Source: Chromobacterium piscinae (GTDB lineage Bacteria; Pseudomonadota; Gammaproteobacteria; Burkholderiales; Chromobacteriaceae). From it: DNA of 34,186 nucleotides. Positions 31,468-34,186 of the stretch are shown here, piece after piece. Numbering within the stretch: the first letter of the stretch is position 1; every line of letters begins with the position of its first letter. Both the position numbers and the translations under genes were made by a program. The notes under the pieces were generated by a model. It searched no databases, was not told where the DNA came from, and saw only the letters and a list, made by a program, of their open reading frames with translations. The stretch is taken from positions 1-34,186 of the forward strand of contig NZ_JAJOHV010000069.1 of assembly GCF_021129175.1 (NCBI RefSeq). The letters run 5' to 3'.

Positions 31468-32109
31468 TCAGGCCGGCACGGCGCCGGCGAAAGCGTCCAG
31501 CACCGGCTGGATCGCGTCGTATTTGAGCTTCAGCGCGGCCTGGTTCACCACCAGGCGCGAGCTGATGTCGATGATGTGCTCGACCGCCTCCAGCTTGTTG
31601 GCGCGCAGCGTGCCGCCGGTGGACACCAGGTCGACGATGGCGTCGGCCAGGCCAACCAACGGCGCCAGCTCCATCGAGCCGTACAGCTTGATGATGTCGA
31701 CGTGCACGCCCTTCTTGGCGAAATGCTCGCGGGCGATCTGCGGATATTTGGTGGCGATCTTCAGCCGCGCGCCGCGGCGCACCGCCGCGTCGTAATCGAA
31801 GCCTTCCTGCACCGCCACCATCATCTTGCATTTGGCGATGTTGAGGTCCAGCGGCTGGTACAGGCCGGCGCCGCCATGCTCGATCAGCACGTCGCGGCCG
31901 GCGATGCCGAGATCGGCCGCGCCGTACTGCACATAGGTGGGCACGTCGGATGCGCGCACGATCACCAGTTGCACGTCCGGGTGGTTGGTGCCGATGATCA
32001 GCTTGCGCGAGGATTCCGGATTTTCCGCCGGCACGATGCCGGCAGCCGCCAGCAAGGGCAGCGTTTCTTCAAAGATGCGGCCCTTGGACAGGGCAATGGT
32101 CAGCTTCAT
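31468..32109 (-). CDS. hisG: ATP phosphoribosyltransferase, short form
   Basis: HisG (213 aa) catalyses the committed step, joining ATP and PRPP. It is the short form: [40 protein letters not shown]-like [10 protein letters not shown], and the PRPP loop [15 protein letters not shown] are present, but the C-terminal regulatory domain of long HisG is absent. Short HisG needs the tRNA-synthetase-like partner HisZ for activity and histidine feedback; hisZ is not in this window. It is the first his gene on the minus strand and lies 36 bp after the PilZ gene, so no separate long promoter region is visible. Confidence 0.97.
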   Translation of the reverse strand: MKLTIALSKGRIFEETLPLLAAAGIVPAENPESSRKLIIGTNHPDVQLVIVRASDVPTYVQYGAADLGIAGRDVLIEHGGAGLYQPLDLNIAKCKMMVAVQEGFDYDAAVRRGARLKIATKYPQIAREHFAKKGVHVDIIKLYGSMELAPLVGLADAIVDLVSTGGTLRANKLEAVEHIIDISSRLVVNQAALKLKYDAIQPVLDAFAGAVPA

Positions 32110-32145
32110 GATGTTCTACTGCGAAAAGGATTTCGATAAGTCCGG

Positions 32146-32910
32146 TCAACCCACCATCGCGCGGCGTTCGCGCTCGAGGAAGCCGACATAACGCTGGATG
32201 ATGGTTTCCATTGGAGGCGTCAGGTTGAGATAGGAGCATCCCACCCGCATCGCCTCGTTGCCGTTGCGCATCCGCGCGGTCAGGCGGTGGCGCACCTCGA
32301 CGCCCAGCGAGAGCGTGCCGAACGGTTTCAGATCGATCGAGCACTGGCGGTACTGCTGGCCGATGTCGAAGCCTGGCGTATCGACGCCCGGCAGCCACAG
32401 GCTCAGGCCGCCCAGGCTGATGTCGAACAGCGCGAGATCGATCTCCCGCTGGCCGAAATCGCCGATATGGCAAAAAATCGGCTGGCCCAGCGGCGTCTGA
32501 ATGCGGAAAAACTCGCGCCGCTGCAGCTTGATCACCTGCTCCGGCAGCCGGCACTGGAAGGCCGGCCGGTTGTCCACCATCACCCGGCTGATCTGCCCGG
32601 TGACAAACTGGGTCTTGACGCCCTCGGGAGAACAGACGAAGACATTGCGCTCGCTGTTCAGGACCTGGGCATTGGTTTCTTCCTCAGCGCCCCAGTCGAA
32701 AATGAAAACGCCAGCCTGGTAATCCACCTCCAACAGCCGGGTCAGAATGAAGTTTTTACCCTTGTTGGCAAAAACCGTCACCATATGACCGTGCTTGGCG
32801 ATATTGGTCAGATGCTGCGCGATCTCGGTCGGCGAGCTCAGGGTGAACTTGGCCAGATCCAGCGGCTGATGCGAACTTGCCGGCATGGCTGGCGTATTGT
32901 CGTTGCTCAC
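32146..32910 (-). CDS. YcgR-like PilZ-domain protein, putative flagellar brake
   Basis: The 254-aa protein has an N-terminal YcgR-type domain (about 15-115; EIAQHLTNIAKHGHMVTVFANKG) and a C-terminal PilZ domain. The cyclic-di-GMP motif is present: QRREFFRIQTP (RxxxR, about 130-140) and DISLGGLSLWLP (about 163-174, the D/NxSxxG part). When bound to c-di-GMP such proteins slow flagellar rotation. It lies between sco and hisG with gaps of 45 and 36 bp and may share their transcript, although no functional tie to either is evident. Confidence 0.9.
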   Translation of the reverse strand: MSNDNTPAMPASSHQPLDLAKFTLSSPTEIAQHLTNIAKHGHMVTVFANKGKNFILTRLLEVDYQAGVFIFDWGAEEETNAQVLNSERNVFVCSPEGVKTQFVTGQISRVMVDNRPAFQCRLPEQVIKLQRREFFRIQTPLGQPIFCHIGDFGQREIDLALFDISLGGLSLWLPGVDTPGFDIGQQYRQCSIDLKPFGTLSLGVEVRHRLTARMRNGNEAMRVGCSYLNLTPPMETIIQRYVGFLERERRAMVG

Positions 32911-32955
32911 GATATTCCGGCCTTCATGTCTGCGGGGTTGAGTGATACGCCAAGT

Positions 32956-33534
32956 TTAGCGTAACAACTGCCGGATATCAGAAGCAAGGTTGGCCGCCGG
33001 GGTGCCGTAGGCCTCGTACACCCTGAGCTTGCCTTCCTTGTCCAGCAGATAGGAACCGGCGCTGTGGTCGACGGTGTAGCCGCCCTCCTCGTTCTTCACC
33101 TTCTGCGCGACAACCTTGTACTGCTTCATCACCTTTTCGATGTCGCCGGCAGCGCCGGTCAGGCCGATGAATCGCTTGTCGAAATGCGGCACGTAGCCGG
33201 CCAGAACCTGGGGCGTATCCCGCTCGGGATCGACGCTGACGAACATCACCTGCACCTTGTCGCCGTCGGCGCCCAGCTGCTTCATCACCGACGCGTACTC
33301 CAGCATCGTGGTCGGGCAAACGTCGGGACAGCTGGTATAGCCGAAGAACAGCGCCACCACCTTGCCGCGGAACTCATCCAGGCCGCGGGGCTTGCCGTGA
33401 AAATCGGTCAGCTTGAAATCGCCCCCCATCGAGGCATCCTCGATGGCGGTGCCCTTGAAATCGATTTTCTGGGCGCAGGCGGACAAAACCAACGCGGCGA
33501 ACAAGCCTAGCAGGCACTTCAGGAATCGGGACAT
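32956..33534 (-). CDS. SCO1/SenC family copper chaperone (lipoprotein)
   Basis: The 192-aa protein starts with a lipoprotein signal (LLGLFAALVLSAC, lipobox LSAC, Cys20). The thioredoxin-like domain has the copper-binding pair in TSCPDVCPTTM and a third ligand His in YTVDHSAGSYLLD. Sco proteins deliver copper to the CuA site of cytochrome c oxidase. VSVDPERDTP is a standard family segment. Its ATG overlaps the stop of cyoE by one base, matching the common ctaB-sco arrangement, so both serve terminal-oxidase assembly. Confidence 0.93.
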   Translation of the reverse strand: MSRFLKCLLGLFAALVLSACAQKIDFKGTAIEDASMGGDFKLTDFHGKPRGLDEFRGKVVALFFGYTSCPDVCPTTMLEYASVMKQLGADGDKVQVMFVSVDPERDTPQVLAGYVPHFDKRFIGLTGAAGDIEKVMKQYKVVAQKVKNEEGGYTVDHSAGSYLLDKEGKLRVYEAYGTPAANLASDIRQLLR

Positions 33535-34186
33535 CAGCTCAATGGAATCAGGTAGTAATGGTCAAGCAAAAGCGCCGCGAACAGCCAGGTCAGATACCAG
33601 ATGGACCAAGCGAACAGGCGGCGCGCCAAAGTGTCAGCATACTGGCGATGCAGCCTGACGGCAAGGAACAACAATCTGCCGTCCAGCAGCAAAACCGCGC
33701 CAAGATATATTGCCCCCGCCTCGCCCAGCGCCACCGGCAACAGCGTGACCGCCGTCAGCAAAAAACCGTACAACACGATGGACAGCGTCGTGTAGCGCTG
33801 GCCGTGCGTGACCGGCAGCATCGGCAAGCCGGCACGGGCGTAATCGTCGCGCCGGTACAGCGCCAGCGCCCAGAAATGCGGCGGCGTCCAGGTGTAGATG
33901 ATCAGGAACAGCACCAGCGCGAACGCGTCGATTTCGCCGTTGACCGCCACCCACCCCAGCACCGGCGGCATCGCTCCGCTGGCGCCGCCGATCACGATGT
34001 TCTGCGGCGTGTTCGGCTTGAGCAACAAGGTGTAGACAATGGCGTAGCCGACAAAAGTTCCCAAGGTCAGCCAGGCGGTCAACGCATTGCAGCAGGCCAG
34101 CAGCAGCGCCAGCCCCATGCCGCCGACCGCAAGCGCCGCCAGCAGCGTCTCCCGCGCGCCCACCTCGCCGGTGGCCGTGGCCCGCC
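33534..34186 (-). CDS. cyoE: Protoheme IX farnesyltransferase (heme O synthase), partial
   Basis: The frame runs off the right edge of the window, so the N-terminal part, including the first prenyltransferase DxxxD motif, is not seen; the GTG at 34163 is internal. The visible 216 residues show TLLLKPNTPQNIVIGGASGAMPP, then YTWTPPHFWALALYRRDDYARAGLPMLPV, which belongs to the second conserved Asp-rich region, and several membrane helices to the C-terminus LLDHYYLIPLS. The enzyme adds a farnesyl group to heme B to make heme O for terminal oxidases. It is coupled to the Sco gene. The ctaB name would also be correct. Confidence 0.93.
   Translation of the reverse strand, partial: RATATGEVGARETLLAALAVGGMGLALLLACCNALTAWLTLGTFVGYAIVYTLLLKPNTPQNIVIGGASGAMPPVLGWVAVNGEIDAFALVLFLIIYTWTPPHFWALALYRRDDYARAGLPMLPVTHGQRYTTLSIVLYGFLLTAVTLLPVALGEAGAIYLGAVLLLDGRLLFLAVRLHRQYADTLARRLFAWSIWYLTWLFAALLLDHYYLIPLS

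Noticed and set aside
1-34186. CRISPR arrays, rRNA genes, transposase genes or intact prophage
   Set aside because: No regularly spaced repeats, rRNA sequence, transposase or phage structural genes were seen anywhere in the window.

Overview
The window looks like chromosomal DNA of a betaproteobacterium of the order Neisseriales, most likely Chromobacterium or a close relative. This rests on the GC-rich codon use, the gene order (a his operon running into a HIT gene and tatABC, with sco/cyoE upstream) and the protein types. The species cannot be fixed from sequence reading alone.

Layout. (1) 1-728: the 3' end of rsmI, a tRNA-Leu(CAA) and its terminator. (2) About 730-5240: an accessory region. 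Two AT-rich genes face each other: an unrecognised protein with a PD-(D/E)XK-like nuclease signature (1110-2213, +) and a zinc-ribbon plus Mrr-type nuclease protein (2446-3588, -). Around them lie three copies of a 27-bp imperfect palindrome, a decayed copy of the tail of a nearby gene, and a 1.2-kb non-coding tract with strong hairpins. The tract leads into a small conserved-looking gene (4766-5182). (3) 5399-8267: a small secreted protein, a secreted adenosine-deaminase-like enzyme and a nuoA gene standing alone. (4) 8294-10250: a two-gene unit on the minus strand, made of a cysteine-free Phe/Gly-rich protein with a leader-like N-terminus and a radical SAM protein. Upstream is a LuxR-type palindrome centred at -42.5 from a predicted start site. 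This is the best candidate for an undescribed system: a possibly quorum-regulated radical-SAM-modified peptide (RiPP).

(5) 10807-21386: a lipoprotein coupled to a DUF4105-type periplasmic/outer-membrane protein; a bestrophin-like channel; a heterodimeric MdlAB-type ABC exporter with a coupled P-loop kinase; an outer-membrane protein coupled to a TatD nuclease; and a chemoreceptor. (6) 21587-34186, all on the minus strand: cyoE (partial), sco, a YcgR/PilZ protein, then hisG-hisD-[substrate-binding protein]-hisC-hisB-[VOC protein]-hisH-hisA-hisF-hisI-hisE, hinT, tatA-tatB-tatC and a small DUF2069 membrane protein, closed by a strong terminator.

The his block carries nine genes covering most of histidine biosynthesis. 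HisG is the short form, which needs HisZ; HisZ and histidinol-phosphate phosphatase are not in the window. Many neighbours overlap by one or four bases (hisF/hisI, hisB/VOC, tatB/tatC, tatC/DUF2069, sco/cyoE, mdlA/mdlB/kinase, lipoprotein/DUF4105), which suggests polycistronic, translationally coupled expression. Protein identities come from motif recognition, not database searches.
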